A DNA stretch of 50,753 nt from S010-17 sp036478895 (GTDB taxonomy: Bacteria > Bacteroidota > Bacteroidia > Flavobacteriales > Flavobacteriaceae). How positions within the stretch are numbered: the first letter of the stretch is position 1; each line of letters starts with the position of its first letter. Below the pieces are notes generated by a model. That model had not been told where the DNA came from. It saw only the letters and a program-made list of their open reading frames with translations, and did no database searches. Location: contig JAZGEV010000045.1 in assembly GCA_036478895.1 (NCBI GenBank), positions 1 through 50,753 on the forward strand, in the 5' to 3' direction. The position numbers and the translations under genes were made by a program. Positions 8,469 through 18,234 of this stretch are shown here, one piece after another.

Positions 8469-10331
8469 TTATTTTAAGACTATTTTTTTAGTAATAGATC
8501 CATCATTGCTGTCTATTTTACAATAATAAATCCCTTTTGATATTTGTATATTTTCAAACGGATTAATTGTTATTATATTGTCATTCAGTTTGTTAAAGTT
8601 GTTTAAATAAATTATTTTTCCAGATATGTCAAAAATAGATATTTTTATATTAGAATCAAAACTATTATTTAATTTAATAGAAATTTCACTAACCGTAGGG
8701 TTTGGATAGATGTCAAAATTTAATGATTCAAAATTATTTTCCGTAGTATATAAGGTAGAATTCACATTATTTTTAATGATTGTATGAATACCTTTATCAA
8801 CAATCCTATCAAATAAAATACGATGTCCAGTATCGTTCATATGCGTACCGTCTTTATTATATTCTGTTTTAATGCCATTATTTGATGAAATTCCAAAATC
8901 ACTCCAAAAATCAATGGCATAAATTCCAAATTGAATGGGTGTTTCTGTAACCATTTCAAGTTGAATGGCTAATTTACTTGTATTGGAGCCAAAATTTTTG
9001 GGTTGAGGAGAACTGATCCAAACAGGCACGTTTTGAGATAAAGCCATATTTCTTATAAGATGAAAATTGGCAATTTGATCAGCTGATGGGTAATTGAAAT
9101 TAGCATCATTTGAAGGTAAATTTATAATAATGCCATCAGGATTTAAAGAAAGTGCCATATTTATATTATGCTGTGTTTCTATTGTATGTGAAACACCACT
9201 TGGTATTGTTGTTCCTGTTGGTAATAAATTATATGTTGTAAATCCACCAACGGCTAAATTTGTTATTTCAAATCGAGTGTCAGTTTGGCTTAAGTAGTAA
9301 TTGTATCTCCAAACCCAAGCGTTATCAATGATAGATGGACCAGTTCCTGCTGCAGTTGAAGAACCTAACACTACAATTTTGTAGATTAATCCATCGTTTG
9401 GTATGATTGAAAATGAGTTCTCACTATTATCTGATAATGAGCCAGCGGATATTCTTACTAAACTATCATCCGATATACTATTTGGAACAACCCAATCGTA
9501 TGTTTGGATATTAGGATTTACAGTTGCAATAGTATACCAATTTGTACCATTATTAGTAGAGTATTCAATTAGCACGTTTGATGTATTGTAGTTTTTCCAA
9601 TCAATACTAACGGTTTTACCTGCTTCCCATTGCTCATTTCCGTTTGGGTAAATTAAAGATAAATAAGGTTCGTTTACTGATGAAATTGCAGTGTTTGTAG
9701 ATGCCATTTTAATAGCGCCCAAATAATAAAAACCAAAGGAATTAGTATTGCTACTTCCTGCTGTAGCAGAAAACGTAATAGTGCCAGAATCATTTGGTAT
9801 GATGTTTAAAATATCAATGGTATTCGATACATTATTTGATGGGTTTAAATTTGATGTAATCGTATTTTGACCAGTAACGGTATATGCAGTTTCTCTATTA
9901 TCCGAAACGCCCATACGAGAAGCAAATATAGAAAAGGAATAATATTTATTTGGATCTAAATTTGATAATATAAAACCACCAGTTGGATTAGTATTACCAT
10001 TAAATGGATTTATTTCACCAAAAGCACTATCTCGAGTTGCTGATAATGGGAATGGTAAATTAGATGCCGGATTAGTTGTTCCAGCATTATTATAAGCTTC
10101 AAATGAATCGTTTAAAAGAATGGTTTCACCAGTATAATTTCCATCAACATTAATTAAATTTAGGAATAAACCATCTTCATTAACGGAAGCAGAGACAACA
10201 TTGTTCCAATTTGTTTGTGTACTGTTTGCATTTGAGCCGAAATCAAACAACGTATAAGTTTGACTATAGGATAAAAAAGTATTTAACCATAGGAATATAA
10301 AAAATAATGATATGTTGCTAAACTGTTTCAT
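8469..10331 (-). CDS. T9SS-exported SGNH-family esterase with IDFG-type and Ig-like domains
   Basis: A 620-residue exported enzyme with a signal peptide to about residue 23 (LSYSQ). In order it has an IDFG-type beta domain (about 25-211, shared with the next gene), an Ig/Kre9-like module (about 222-307, YPNGNEQWEAGKTVSIDWK), and an SGNH hydrolase domain (about 314-525). A type A T9SS sorting domain ends it (about 540-620, IYPNPTVSEISI...KKIVLK). SGNH blocks are visible: VVLGSSTAAGTGP (block I, GSS instead of GDS), LAVGGFTTYN (block II Gly), LPSNDANF (block III Asn) and DGTHMNDTGH (block V Asp/His). This family removes acyl groups, often acetyl, from glycans; the precise ester is unknown. The SGNH domain is clearly homologous to that in the 901-residue fusion at 26333. 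It is divergent from the regulator gene over a 209-bp shared control region. Confidence 0.85.
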   Translation of the reverse strand: MKQFSNISLFFIFLWLNTFLSYSQTYTLFDFGSNANSTQTNWNNVVSASVNEDGLFLNLINVDGNYTGETILLNDSFEAYNNAGTTNPASNLPFPLSATRDSAFGEINPFNGNTNPTGGFILSNLDPNKYYSFSIFASRMGVSDNRETAYTVTGQNTITSNLNPSNNVSNTIDILNIIPNDSGTITFSATAGSSNTNSFGFYYLGAIKMASTNTAISSVNEPYLSLIYPNGNEQWEAGKTVSIDWKNYNTSNVLIEYSTNNGTNWYTIATVNPNIQTYDWVVPNSISDDSLVRISAGSLSDNSENSFSIIPNDGLIYKIVVLGSSTAAGTGPSIIDNAWVWRYNYYLSQTDTRFEITNLAVGGFTTYNLLPTGTTIPSGVSHTIETQHNINMALSLNPDGIIINLPSNDANFNYPSADQIANFHLIRNMALSQNVPVWISSPQPKNFGSNTSKLAIQLEMVTETPIQFGIYAIDFWSDFGISSNNGIKTEYNKDGTHMNDTGHRILFDRIVDKGIHTIIKNNVNSTLYTTENNFESLNFDIYPNPTVSEISIKLNNSFDSNIKISIFDISGKIIYLNNFNKLNDNIITINPFENIQISKGIYYCKIDSNDGSITKKIVLK

Positions 10332-10416
10332 AGTACGAAGTTACACTATTTTACATTTAAAGTAATAATAAGAAGCAAATCACACTATAATTAAACCCTA
10401 CATTAAGACGATATTA

Positions 10417-10433
10417 TACAACAAGACTACAAC
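10417..10433 (+). promoter_or_regulatory. Candidate operator TACAACAA-N3-TACAAC between divergent genes
   Basis: Two TACAAC half-sites sit 11 bp apart (10417 and 10428), about one helical turn, in the 209-bp gap between the T9SS esterase operon and the regulator gene. A 17-bp near copy (14 of 17 identical) lies upstream of susC at 13345-13361. Both loci also contain ATTATACAACAA. Direct repeats at one-turn spacing fit a LuxR-type HTH dimer bound in tandem. Assignment to the adjacent regulator is inference. The rest of 10332-10540 holds only the -7 element listed separately. Confidence 0.45.
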
Positions 10434-10507
10434 ATTAACAATTTAAAATGTTTTAACCATTTGAGTTAAAGCTATTTACAAAAATATAGTTTATATACAT
10501 ATTTTAT

Positions 10508-10515
10508 TATCTTTG
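10508..10515 (+). promoter_or_regulatory. Consensus flavobacterial -7 element (TATCTTTG) of the regulator gene
   Basis: TATCTTTG is an exact match to TAnnTTTG, 25 bp before the regulator start at 10541. No clear -33 TTG box is present at the usual distance, which could mean activator dependence or weak constitutive expression. Confidence 0.55.
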
Positions 10516-10540
10516 CTAAATACTAAAACAAATACTTACA

Positions 10541-13318
10541 ATGAGTTTACAATTAAAAAAATCTGATTTATTATTGCGAGTAATGTCTGTATTTTTGTGT
10601 TTATTTTCAATTACGATTTTATCTCAAGAATTACCTCCAATTCAAAATTTTATCCCAAAAAATTATAATGCAGGGAATCAAAATTGGATGATTTCGCAGG
10701 ATTCTAAAAACAGGATGTTTATTGCAAATAATGAAGGTTTATTAACGTATAATGGCTCTAAGTGGAAATTATATCCTTCTCCAAATAAAACAATAATAAG
10801 ATCTGTTAAAGTGGTAAATGATGTAATTTATACGGGAAGTTTTATGGAATTTGGATTTTGGAAAACAAATGATTTTGGGAATTTAAAATACACATCTTTA
10901 TTACCTAAATTACCAAAAAAAATGAGTCGCGAGGAATATTTTTGGAGAATTGTAGATTATGATAATTGGATAATTTTTCAATCTAATTCTAATATGTATA
11001 TATATGATACAACGACTAAAAAAATATCTGTATTTAAGATAGAAGTTGAGTTGTATAGAATATATAAAGTTAATAATCAATTGTATTATCAGTTAATGAA
11101 CAATGCAATTTATACAATTAATCAAGGAGTTTCTAAGCTTGTAGTTTCGAGTGATTTAATAAAAACATTAGTAATTAATATATTTAAACAAGATGATAAA
11201 CTGTTAATTATTACAGAATCTAGTAATATTTTTGAATTCGATAAAGGTAAGCTTACCCCTTGGAAATTAAGTGAAAATGTATTAAAAGATATTACAATCT
11301 ACAGTGCAATTAAATTAAAAGATAATAGTTTTGTTTTTGGAACAATATCTAATGGAATTCTACATATAGATCCAAAAGGAAAGCTTTTACATCATATAAA
11401 CCGAACCAGTGGTTTAAGTAATAATACGGTTTTATCATTATTTGAAGATGCCAATCAGAATTTATGGATTGGATTAGATAATGGAATAGATCTTGTAAAT
11501 TTAAAATCACCAATTACAATTTACAATGATAAAAATGGTAAATTAGGTACAGTTTACTGTTCTATTGTATACAAGAATTATCTGTATCTAGGTACAAATC
11601 AAGGCTTGTTTTATAAAAAAAATAATAGCACAGAATTATTTAGAATAATATCAAATACAGAAGGTCAAGTGTGGAGTTTAGTTGATTATAAAGAGCAATT
11701 ATTTTGTGGTCATAATTCAGGTGTTTTTATAGTAAATAAAAGCAAAGCGCAGTTAATTTCATCAGTAAATGGTGTTTGGGATTTGAAAACACTACCAAAA
11801 GTTGAAGATGAATTATTATTGGGGACATATAATGGTTTGGTTACGATACATAAAAAGAATGGCGAATGGAAACTAAAAAATAGGATAAAAGGATTTGATG
11901 TATCTTCAAGATCATTGGAGTTTACAACTGGGAATACGTTGTGGGTAAATCATGAATATAAAGGACTCTATAAGCTAACGCTAGATGAAAATTTTGAAAA
12001 TGTAAAGACAATTGTATTGGATACTGTTTTTAGTAAAACAAATAACTCTAGCATAGCGCTATTTAATAATGAGTTATTCTACGCTTCAAAGAAAGGTGTT
12101 TTCAAGTATAAATCTAAAAAGAATGAATTTATAAAAGACACCTTGTTAAGCCGAATTATTAGTAATGGAGATTATGTGTCTGGTAAATTAATTAATGATG
12201 ATAAAAAGCTTTGGTCTTTTTCAAAAAACAATATAGCATATATGTCTTTAAATCAACTAACAAATGCTAAAAAAATCAATTCAATTCCAATATCCAGTTC
12301 TTTAAGAAAAGGGATGATAGGTTTTGAAAATATTACAAAAATAGATAAGGATTCGTATTTGCTTGGAACATCAAATGGCTATTTGAAAATCAACAATTCT
12401 ATATTATTGGAAACAAATTTAAACATTCAAATTGATAATGTTTTTAAAAAAAACTTTGGAAAGCCTTTGGTGTATTTAAATCGATTTGAATATAATACAT
12501 TAAAAAATGCTGATAACACGATAGGTTTTGATTTTTCAGTGACTAATTATAATAAATTTTCATCATTACAATTTCAATATAAACTAAACGGCTTATTTGA
12601 GAAGTGGAGTAGTTGGTCAAATAAAACGAGTATCTTTTTTGAAAATTTAAAACCTAATGAGTACACATTTAGTGTTAGAGCAAAGTTAGATGGAAATATA
12701 ACAAAAAGTAAAGAACATAAATTTAAAATAAAAAAACCGTGGTATCTATCAATTACAGCATTAGGTGTATATGTGTTAATGTTTATTTTGATAGGTTATT
12801 TTATAAACAAAATTTTAAAATGGTATTATAGTAAAGAAAATAAACATAAAGAACTTACAAATAATCAGTTAGTTATGGAGATGTCGAATGATAAATTGAA
12901 TCAAGAAATAGATAACAAAAATAGAGAGCTTGCAATCTCAACAATGAGTCTAGTGAGGAAAAATAAGGTTCTAAGCAGTATTAAAAAAGAATTAATGATT
13001 ATTGACAAAACAAAATATTCCGAAGCCATCTCTCTAATTGACAAGAGTTTAAATAGCAAGAAGGATTGGAAATTTTTTGAACGTGCATTCAACAATGCAG
13101 ATAAAGATTTTTTAACAAAATTAAAAAAAATGCATTCAAACTTAACACCTAATGACTTGCGATTTTCTGCATTTCTTCGATTAAATTTATCTTCAAAAGA
13201 ATTGGCGCCACTTTTAAATATATCTTATAGAAGTGTTGAAATAAAAAGATACCGTTTAAGAAAAAAATTAAATTTAGCTCACGAAACTAGTCTTATAGAA
13301 TACATATTAAACATCTAA
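10541..13318 (+). CDS. Membrane-spanning propeller/Y_Y_Y/LuxR-HTH PUL regulator
   Basis: A 925-residue sensor-regulator. A signal sequence (about 10-29) leads into a long periplasmic part of Reg_prop repeats forming a beta-propeller (about 30-650; for example NEGLLTYNGSKW, SFMEFGFWK, NNTVLSLFED, LWIGLDNGIDLVN). Then come a Y_Y_Y domain (about 660-731, QFQYKLNGLFEKWSSWS), one transmembrane helix (about 735-757), a cytoplasmic coiled coil (about 762-830) and a C-terminal LuxR/GerE-type HTH (about 865-925, LSSKELAPLLNISYRSVEIKRYRLRKKL). There is no histidine kinase or receiver domain, so this is a one-component transmembrane regulator, functionally like SusR or the HTCS proteins of Bacteroides but shorter in logic. 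Its place just before susC suggests it senses oligosaccharides of this PUL and activates susCD. A nearly identical but broken paralogue lies at 6433-7395. Confidence 0.9.
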   Translation: MSLQLKKSDLLLRVMSVFLCLFSITILSQELPPIQNFIPKNYNAGNQNWMISQDSKNRMFIANNEGLLTYNGSKWKLYPSPNKTIIRSVKVVNDVIYTGSFMEFGFWKTNDFGNLKYTSLLPKLPKKMSREEYFWRIVDYDNWIIFQSNSNMYIYDTTTKKISVFKIEVELYRIYKVNNQLYYQLMNNAIYTINQGVSKLVVSSDLIKTLVINIFKQDDKLLIITESSNIFEFDKGKLTPWKLSENVLKDITIYSAIKLKDNSFVFGTISNGILHIDPKGKLLHHINRTSGLSNNTVLSLFEDANQNLWIGLDNGIDLVNLKSPITIYNDKNGKLGTVYCSIVYKNYLYLGTNQGLFYKKNNSTELFRIISNTEGQVWSLVDYKEQLFCGHNSGVFIVNKSKAQLISSVNGVWDLKTLPKVEDELLLGTYNGLVTIHKKNGEWKLKNRIKGFDVSSRSLEFTTGNTLWVNHEYKGLYKLTLDENFENVKTIVLDTVFSKTNNSSIALFNNELFYASKKGVFKYKSKKNEFIKDTLLSRIISNGDYVSGKLINDDKKLWSFSKNNIAYMSLNQLTNAKKINSIPISSSLRKGMIGFENITKIDKDSYLLGTSNGYLKINNSILLETNLNIQIDNVFKKNFGKPLVYLNRFEYNTLKNADNTIGFDFSVTNYNKFSSLQFQYKLNGLFEKWSSWSNKTSIFFENLKPNEYTFSVRAKLDGNITKSKEHKFKIKKPWYLSITALGVYVLMFILIGYFINKILKWYYSKENKHKELTNNQLVMEMSNDKLNQEIDNKNRELAISTMSLVRKNKVLSSIKKELMIIDKTKYSEAISLIDKSLNSKKDWKFFERAFNNADKDFLTKLKKMHSNLTPNDLRFSAFLRLNLSSKELAPLLNISYRSVEIKRYRLRKKLNLAHETSLIEYILNI

Positions 13319-13330
13319 AACAGATAATTA

Positions 13331-13361
13331 TACAACAACAGCACTACAACAAATGTACAAC
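13331..13361 (+). promoter_or_regulatory. Candidate operator cluster upstream of susC (three TACAAC half-sites)
   Basis: TACAAC occurs at 13331, 13345 and 13356. The last two form TACAACAAATGTACAAC with the same 11-bp spacing as the site at 10417-10433. The cluster begins 12 bp after the regulator stop and lies about 190-220 bp before the susC start. Confidence 0.45.
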
Positions 13362-13461
13362 TTTAAGATTTTTTGAATTATTCTAAGTATTAATATAGAT
13401 ACTGTTTTTGTTGGATTTGATGTAATTATTAAAGCATAATTGCAATATATTATTATGTATA

Positions 13462-13472
13462 ACATTTGTTGT
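13462..13472 (-). promoter_or_regulatory. Inverted copy of the operator core upstream of susC
   Basis: ACATTTGTTGT here is the exact reverse complement of ACAACAAATGT at 13346-13356, an 11-bp inverted repeat with arms about 105 bp apart. The position, about 25 bp before a -7-like TAACTTTA (13497-13504), is that expected for an activator contact or for a loop between two sites. Confidence 0.35.
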
Positions 13473-13496
13473 GTGGATTTAATCAAATAAAAGAAT

Positions 13497-13504
13497 TAAC
13501 TTTA
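13497..13504 (+). promoter_or_regulatory. -7-like element of susC (TAACTTTA)
   Basis: TAACTTTA fits TAnnTTTG except for the last base and lies 44 bp before the susC ATG. No well-spaced -33 TTG box is evident. A weak core promoter next to operator-like repeats would suit an activator-dependent PUL promoter. Confidence 0.35.
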
Positions 13505-13548
13505 TAGCATAATAATCAATATAATTAACAATAAAACTAATTTACTTT

Positions 13549-16500
13549 ATGAAGAATATTAAAATTAAAGAACTCTTAATACTATTATTTATCTTTTCTA
13601 GTATTATAAGTTTCTCACAAACAATTACTGGAGTAATATCATCAGCCGATGATGATTTCCCTTTACCAGATGTATCTGTCGTTGAAAAAGGCACAAACAA
13701 TGGAACAATTACCGACTTTGATGGAAATTACACAATTAAAGTAAAAGAAAATGCAACGTTGGTATTTTCATATTTAGGTATGAAAACACAAGAAGTATTA
13801 GTAACAGATACAGAAATTTCTTTAAAACTAGAAAATGACGGTACAACACTTGATGAAATAGTTGTTGTTGGTTATGGATCTGTAAAGAAAAGTGATTTAA
13901 CTGGTGCAGTTTCCAAAGTTGATATGGAGAAAGCACAAGTTGTACCTACAGCTAATATTACGGAACAATTAAGAGGTCGTGTGGCTGGTGTAAAGGTAGA
14001 TGTAAACAGTTTACGTCCTGGTGGAACGTCTAAAATTACTTTTAGGGGTACTAGAGGCTTAGGCGGACTAAGTGATAATGATGCAATTTATATTGTTGAT
14101 GGTGTAGAAGTTAACGCAGGTGACATTACAGCAATCAATCAAGATGACATTAAATCTATTGAATTATTAAAAGATGCTTCTGCGCAAGCAATTTATGGTT
14201 CAAAAGCAGGTAATGGCGTGGTTTTAATAACTACAAAACGAGGGAAGTCTAAAAAAATGAAAATTTCATATCACGGTTTTACGACATCTAGTTCTATTAA
14301 GAAAAATTTTGAAACCTATTCTCCCGAAGAATTTGCACAATTAAGACGTGAAGCTAAAAGAACCTTAAACGGCGGTGTTTATGAAGATGATAATGCCATT
14401 TTTGAACCAAATGAATTACAAGCTTTAAATGATAAGAACTTTACAAATTGGGAAGATGAAGTATTGAGAAACGGTTCAATCATTAATAATGCAATTAATA
14501 TTTCTGGAGGATCAGATAAAACGAAGGTGTTTAGTTCTTTAAGTCATTATAGAAATAATGGGTTAATTCCAACATCTGCTTACAACAGAAAAACATTTAG
14601 ATTAAACTTAGATCAAACAATCACAAGTAAATTAAGCGCAAACTTTAACTTAGCGCTTACAAATACTACGCAAGATAAAGAGTCAGAAGTTTATAATTTA
14701 ATAACCTTATCACCATTGGGGCAATCACATAATGATGATGGTACCATAACACAATATCCAGTAGATGATAACTCGTATGTTAATCCATTATGGAATATAG
14801 CAGAATCAAATAATGATGTTAAAGGTAATAATTATAGTTTTTCTTTTGTGCCAAAGTATGATATTACGAATGATTTAACTTATAAAATAAATTCCAACTT
14901 CTCTAAAGGAAATAATAATAACGGGAAGTATTTAAGTTCTTTACATCAATATGGTGTTTCTGATAATGGTGTTGCTACTATTTCTAACAGTTTAAGTGAA
15001 AAATATCTTGTAGAAAATATCCTTACATTTAAAAAAGAATTAAATGATGATAATAAATTACATTTAACGGCTGTACAAGCAATACAAGAGAATAAATATG
15101 AAAATTTAACGACAATTGGAAAAGGTTTTGAAAATGAAGATAATGGCTATGATGGAATAGCTTATGCTATTGGAGGAAATTCAGTTACACGAAATAAAAG
15201 TAAAGTAAATTTCTCTTCTTTTATGGGACGTGCAAGATATAATTTTAAAAATAAATATTTATTTACTGCTACCTATCGTGCAGATGGTGCATCTGTAAAT
15301 AAAGTAGGAAGCAAGTGGGTAAATACTACAGCTTTTGCTTTTGCTTGGAAAGCACATAAAGAATCTTTCTTAGAAAATATAGAGCAAATTAATTCATTAA
15401 AATTTAGAGTTAGTTACGGTTCATTACCAAATCAAGCAAAACAATCATTATTAAGTTTAGCATCTGCAGAACCGTATCAATATATTTTTGATGGTGAAAC
15501 TGTAACTGGTTTTCTACCAGGTAATAGGTTGGTGAGTAATGATTTAAAACATGAAGTTACAGCTAGTTTTAATATTGGAACAGATTTTAATTTATTTAAT
15601 AATATATTAGAAGGTTCTGTAAATTATTATTATACCACTACAGATGATTTATTATTATTTAGAACACTACCAGCAATAACAGGATTTGATTATACAATTA
15701 TTAATGGAGGAGTAGTTGAAAATAAAGGTCTGGAATTAGAATTAACTGGAAATATTATTCAAAAAGAGAATTTTAAATGGTCTGTTTCTGCTACCTATGC
15801 ACATAATAGAAATAAATTAGTTGATTTATATACAACAGATGCTAGTGGTAATCCAATTAATGATTATGAGCGCCGTTATATTGTTGGTGAATCATTGAAT
15901 CCAATTTATGCTTACGAAACGGATGGCATTTGGCAATTAGGTGAAGATTGGGAAGGATCGCCACAAGGTGATAATAATGGAATGGGAAGTAACCAAGCAA
16001 ATTTAGATGCAGGTAGTATTCGCGTAAAAGACATTAACGGTAGAGATGATGATGGTAATCTTACAGGTATTCCTGATGGAAAAATTGATGATGCAGATAG
16101 AAAGTTTGTAGATAGAAACCCAGATTGGTTTGGGTCTTTCTCAACAAATATAGATTTTAAAGGTTTTGAGTTATTTGCAGATTTTTATACTGTGCAAGGA
16201 GCTACAAGACAAAATCCATACTTATATAGTTTTAACCAAGGCGGAACGTTACAAGGAAAATTAAATGGAATCAAAGTTAATTATTGGACACCAGAGAATC
16301 CATCAAATGAATTTCCAAGACCAAGAGATTTAGGTGTTGATCCTTATTTATCTTCGTTATCAATCAAAGATGCATCTTATTTAAGATTAAGAACTTTATC
16401 TTTAGGATATGATTTTAAGAATTTTAAATTATCAAATAATAGAGATATGGATGTAAAAGTGTATTTAACAGGAACAAATTTATTTACAATTACCGATTAT

Positions 16501-16581
16501 AAAGGCTATAGTCCGGAAGTAAGTGCAGGTGGTTATCCAGATGCTAAAAGTTATACATTAGGTTTAAAAGTTAAATTATAA
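13549..16581 (+). CDS. susC: SusC/RagA-type TonB-dependent outer-membrane glycan importer
   Basis: The 1010-residue protein imports oligosaccharides across the outer membrane, powered by TonB, with SusD as its lid. A signal peptide (to about residue 24, SFSQ) precedes a carboxypeptidase-D-regulatory-like domain (about 25-100, GVISSADDDFPLPDVSVVEKG). The TonB-box/plug region follows (VVVGYGSVKKSDLTGAVSKV near 106-125, GVVLITTKRGKSKK near 223-236), then the 22-strand barrel ending in the hydrophobic strand SYTLGLKVKL. Length is typical (about 1000). It is the first gene of the PUL core, 230 bp after the regulator, and is followed after 11 bp by susD. Confidence 0.97.
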   Translation: MKNIKIKELLILLFIFSSIISFSQTITGVISSADDDFPLPDVSVVEKGTNNGTITDFDGNYTIKVKENATLVFSYLGMKTQEVLVTDTEISLKLENDGTTLDEIVVVGYGSVKKSDLTGAVSKVDMEKAQVVPTANITEQLRGRVAGVKVDVNSLRPGGTSKITFRGTRGLGGLSDNDAIYIVDGVEVNAGDITAINQDDIKSIELLKDASAQAIYGSKAGNGVVLITTKRGKSKKMKISYHGFTTSSSIKKNFETYSPEEFAQLRREAKRTLNGGVYEDDNAIFEPNELQALNDKNFTNWEDEVLRNGSIINNAINISGGSDKTKVFSSLSHYRNNGLIPTSAYNRKTFRLNLDQTITSKLSANFNLALTNTTQDKESEVYNLITLSPLGQSHNDDGTITQYPVDDNSYVNPLWNIAESNNDVKGNNYSFSFVPKYDITNDLTYKINSNFSKGNNNNGKYLSSLHQYGVSDNGVATISNSLSEKYLVENILTFKKELNDDNKLHLTAVQAIQENKYENLTTIGKGFENEDNGYDGIAYAIGGNSVTRNKSKVNFSSFMGRARYNFKNKYLFTATYRADGASVNKVGSKWVNTTAFAFAWKAHKESFLENIEQINSLKFRVSYGSLPNQAKQSLLSLASAEPYQYIFDGETVTGFLPGNRLVSNDLKHEVTASFNIGTDFNLFNNILEGSVNYYYTTTDDLLLFRTLPAITGFDYTIINGGVVENKGLELELTGNIIQKENFKWSVSATYAHNRNKLVDLYTTDASGNPINDYERRYIVGESLNPIYAYETDGIWQLGEDWEGSPQGDNNGMGSNQANLDAGSIRVKDINGRDDDGNLTGIPDGKIDDADRKFVDRNPDWFGSFSTNIDFKGFELFADFYTVQGATRQNPYLYSFNQGGTLQGKLNGIKVNYWTPENPSNEFPRPRDLGVDPYLSSLSIKDASYLRLRTLSLGYDFKNFKLSNNRDMDVKVYLTGTNLFTITDYKGYSPEVSAGGYPDAKSYTLGLKVKL

Positions 16582-16592
16582 AATTATTTATT

Positions 16593-18167
16593 ATGAAATA
16601 TACAGCAATACATAAAAAAATAACTAAACTAGCATTAGTTATTATGGTTTTGATTTTTTCATTTTCTTGTGAAGATTATTTAGAAGAATCACTAACTACT
16701 GAAGTAAATCAAGAATTTTTATACAAAACCACAGATGGTTTAAAAGCAGGTGTTAAAGCGCTTTATGTTATCAATAGAGATTCTTATATTAAAAGAGAAT
16801 TTTGGTGGGGAGAAAGCTATGAAGCTTTAGTTTTAGTTGCACGAGCAGATATATCTGTGCCAATGAATGGAACATTGTCCAATTTTGGGAAATATTCTGC
16901 AGCAGTTAGTGCAACTAACTACACATTATCGCATCACTGGAAAAAATTTAACGCCATAGCAAATAAAGCGACATCTATTATTGTTGCAGCAGAAGCAATG
17001 GTTGATATTACCGAAAGTGATCGTAAGCAAATTATTTCTGAAGCTAAATTCTTTAGAGCAAATTCCTACTTTGTTCTTTATAGAATATACAATAACATTT
17101 ATGTAACCGAAGAAGCAATTACACCAGAAAATGCATTTGATTTAGTATTAGATAAATCATCTGAAGAAGACATTTTTGACTTATTAAGTAGAGATCTTGA
17201 TTACGGTATAGAAAATTTAAACTGGACAGATCAATTCGGACGAGTAACTAAAGGTGCTGCAAAACATCTTAGAGCTAAAGTTGCAATGTGGGAAGGTGAT
17301 TGGCCAGAAGCAAAATTACAAGCAGAAACATTAATTAGTGATGGACCACATGACTTGGTAAATGTAGCTGATGTGTTTGACGATAAAATGAATCACGATG
17401 AGCAATTGTTTACATTACAATATGAAAATGATGTGAATGGTGGTGGAAATAGAAATATGGTCAATTGGAATTTAATTACACAATACAATAAATTACCGGG
17501 AATGATTAGAAGTGAAGAATATGGAGGAAAAGGAGCTTCTTTTCTTTTGCCAAACAACTATTTATTAGGTTTATTAAGTGAAGATCCAAATGATGCAAGA
17601 GATGATAACAATTACTTTGTAACAGAATACCGTTATAATGATGCAGCAAATGTTCCTGCTGGTTTTAATGTTGGAGATATTGTACCAAATCCTTATGCAG
17701 TAACATCTTCTTTGTATTATAAAAGATTACACCCAAGTTGCAAAAAATATTCTGAAGAAGGTACAGAACCAGATAACACAACAAAAAAGTCAAATTTTAT
17801 GGTGTATCGTTTAGCAGAAACTTATTTAATTGCAGCAGAGGCTAATATGAGAATGGTAGCAGGTACAGGTTTATTTTACTTGAATAAAGTAAGAGAAAGA
17901 GCTGGTGCAGCCGATGCAACAGTTATTAATGAAACTGCTATTTTAGATGAAAGAGCTAGAGAGTTGTCTTTTGAAGGTCAACGTTGGTTTACTTTAAAAA
18001 GAATGGGTATTAATGTATTAAGACATCAAATTCAAACTTATGCTGGTGATGATGGTTATAAAGATGATGCAAGAACAAACTTTCAAGATCATTATATCAA
18101 TTTTCCGATACCTCAATCTCAATTAGATTTTTTAGGACCAAATTATCCTCAAAATACAGGATTCTAA
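16593..18167 (+). CDS. susD: SusD/RagB-family glycan-binding lipoprotein
   Basis: SusD proteins sit on the cell surface, bind the glycan and close over SusC. This 524-residue protein has a lipoprotein signal (IFSFSC, Cys at about 27), then EDYLEESLTTEV, the usual N-terminus. Helical TPR-like segments include the AKFFRANSYFVLYRIYNN and AKHLRAKVAMWEGDW repeats. The family's C-terminal signature LDERARELSFEGQRWFTLKR is present, as is the terminal FPIPQSQLDF. Length is typical. It is co-transcribed with susC, and a strong terminator 68 bp after its stop separates it from the enzyme genes. Confidence 0.96.
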   Translation: MKYTAIHKKITKLALVIMVLIFSFSCEDYLEESLTTEVNQEFLYKTTDGLKAGVKALYVINRDSYIKREFWWGESYEALVLVARADISVPMNGTLSNFGKYSAAVSATNYTLSHHWKKFNAIANKATSIIVAAEAMVDITESDRKQIISEAKFFRANSYFVLYRIYNNIYVTEEAITPENAFDLVLDKSSEEDIFDLLSRDLDYGIENLNWTDQFGRVTKGAAKHLRAKVAMWEGDWPEAKLQAETLISDGPHDLVNVADVFDDKMNHDEQLFTLQYENDVNGGGNRNMVNWNLITQYNKLPGMIRSEEYGGKGASFLLPNNYLLGLLSEDPNDARDDNNYFVTEYRYNDAANVPAGFNVGDIVPNPYAVTSSLYYKRLHPSCKKYSEEGTEPDNTTKKSNFMVYRLAETYLIAAEANMRMVAGTGLFYLNKVRERAGAADATVINETAILDERARELSFEGQRWFTLKRMGINVLRHQIQTYAGDDGYKDDARTNFQDHYINFPIPQSQLDFLGPNYPQNTGF

Positions 18168-18234
18168 ATTAAACAATTAATTAGTATACGGAATAGTGAT
18201 TTTATAATTACTAATTATACTGGTTAAATTATAT

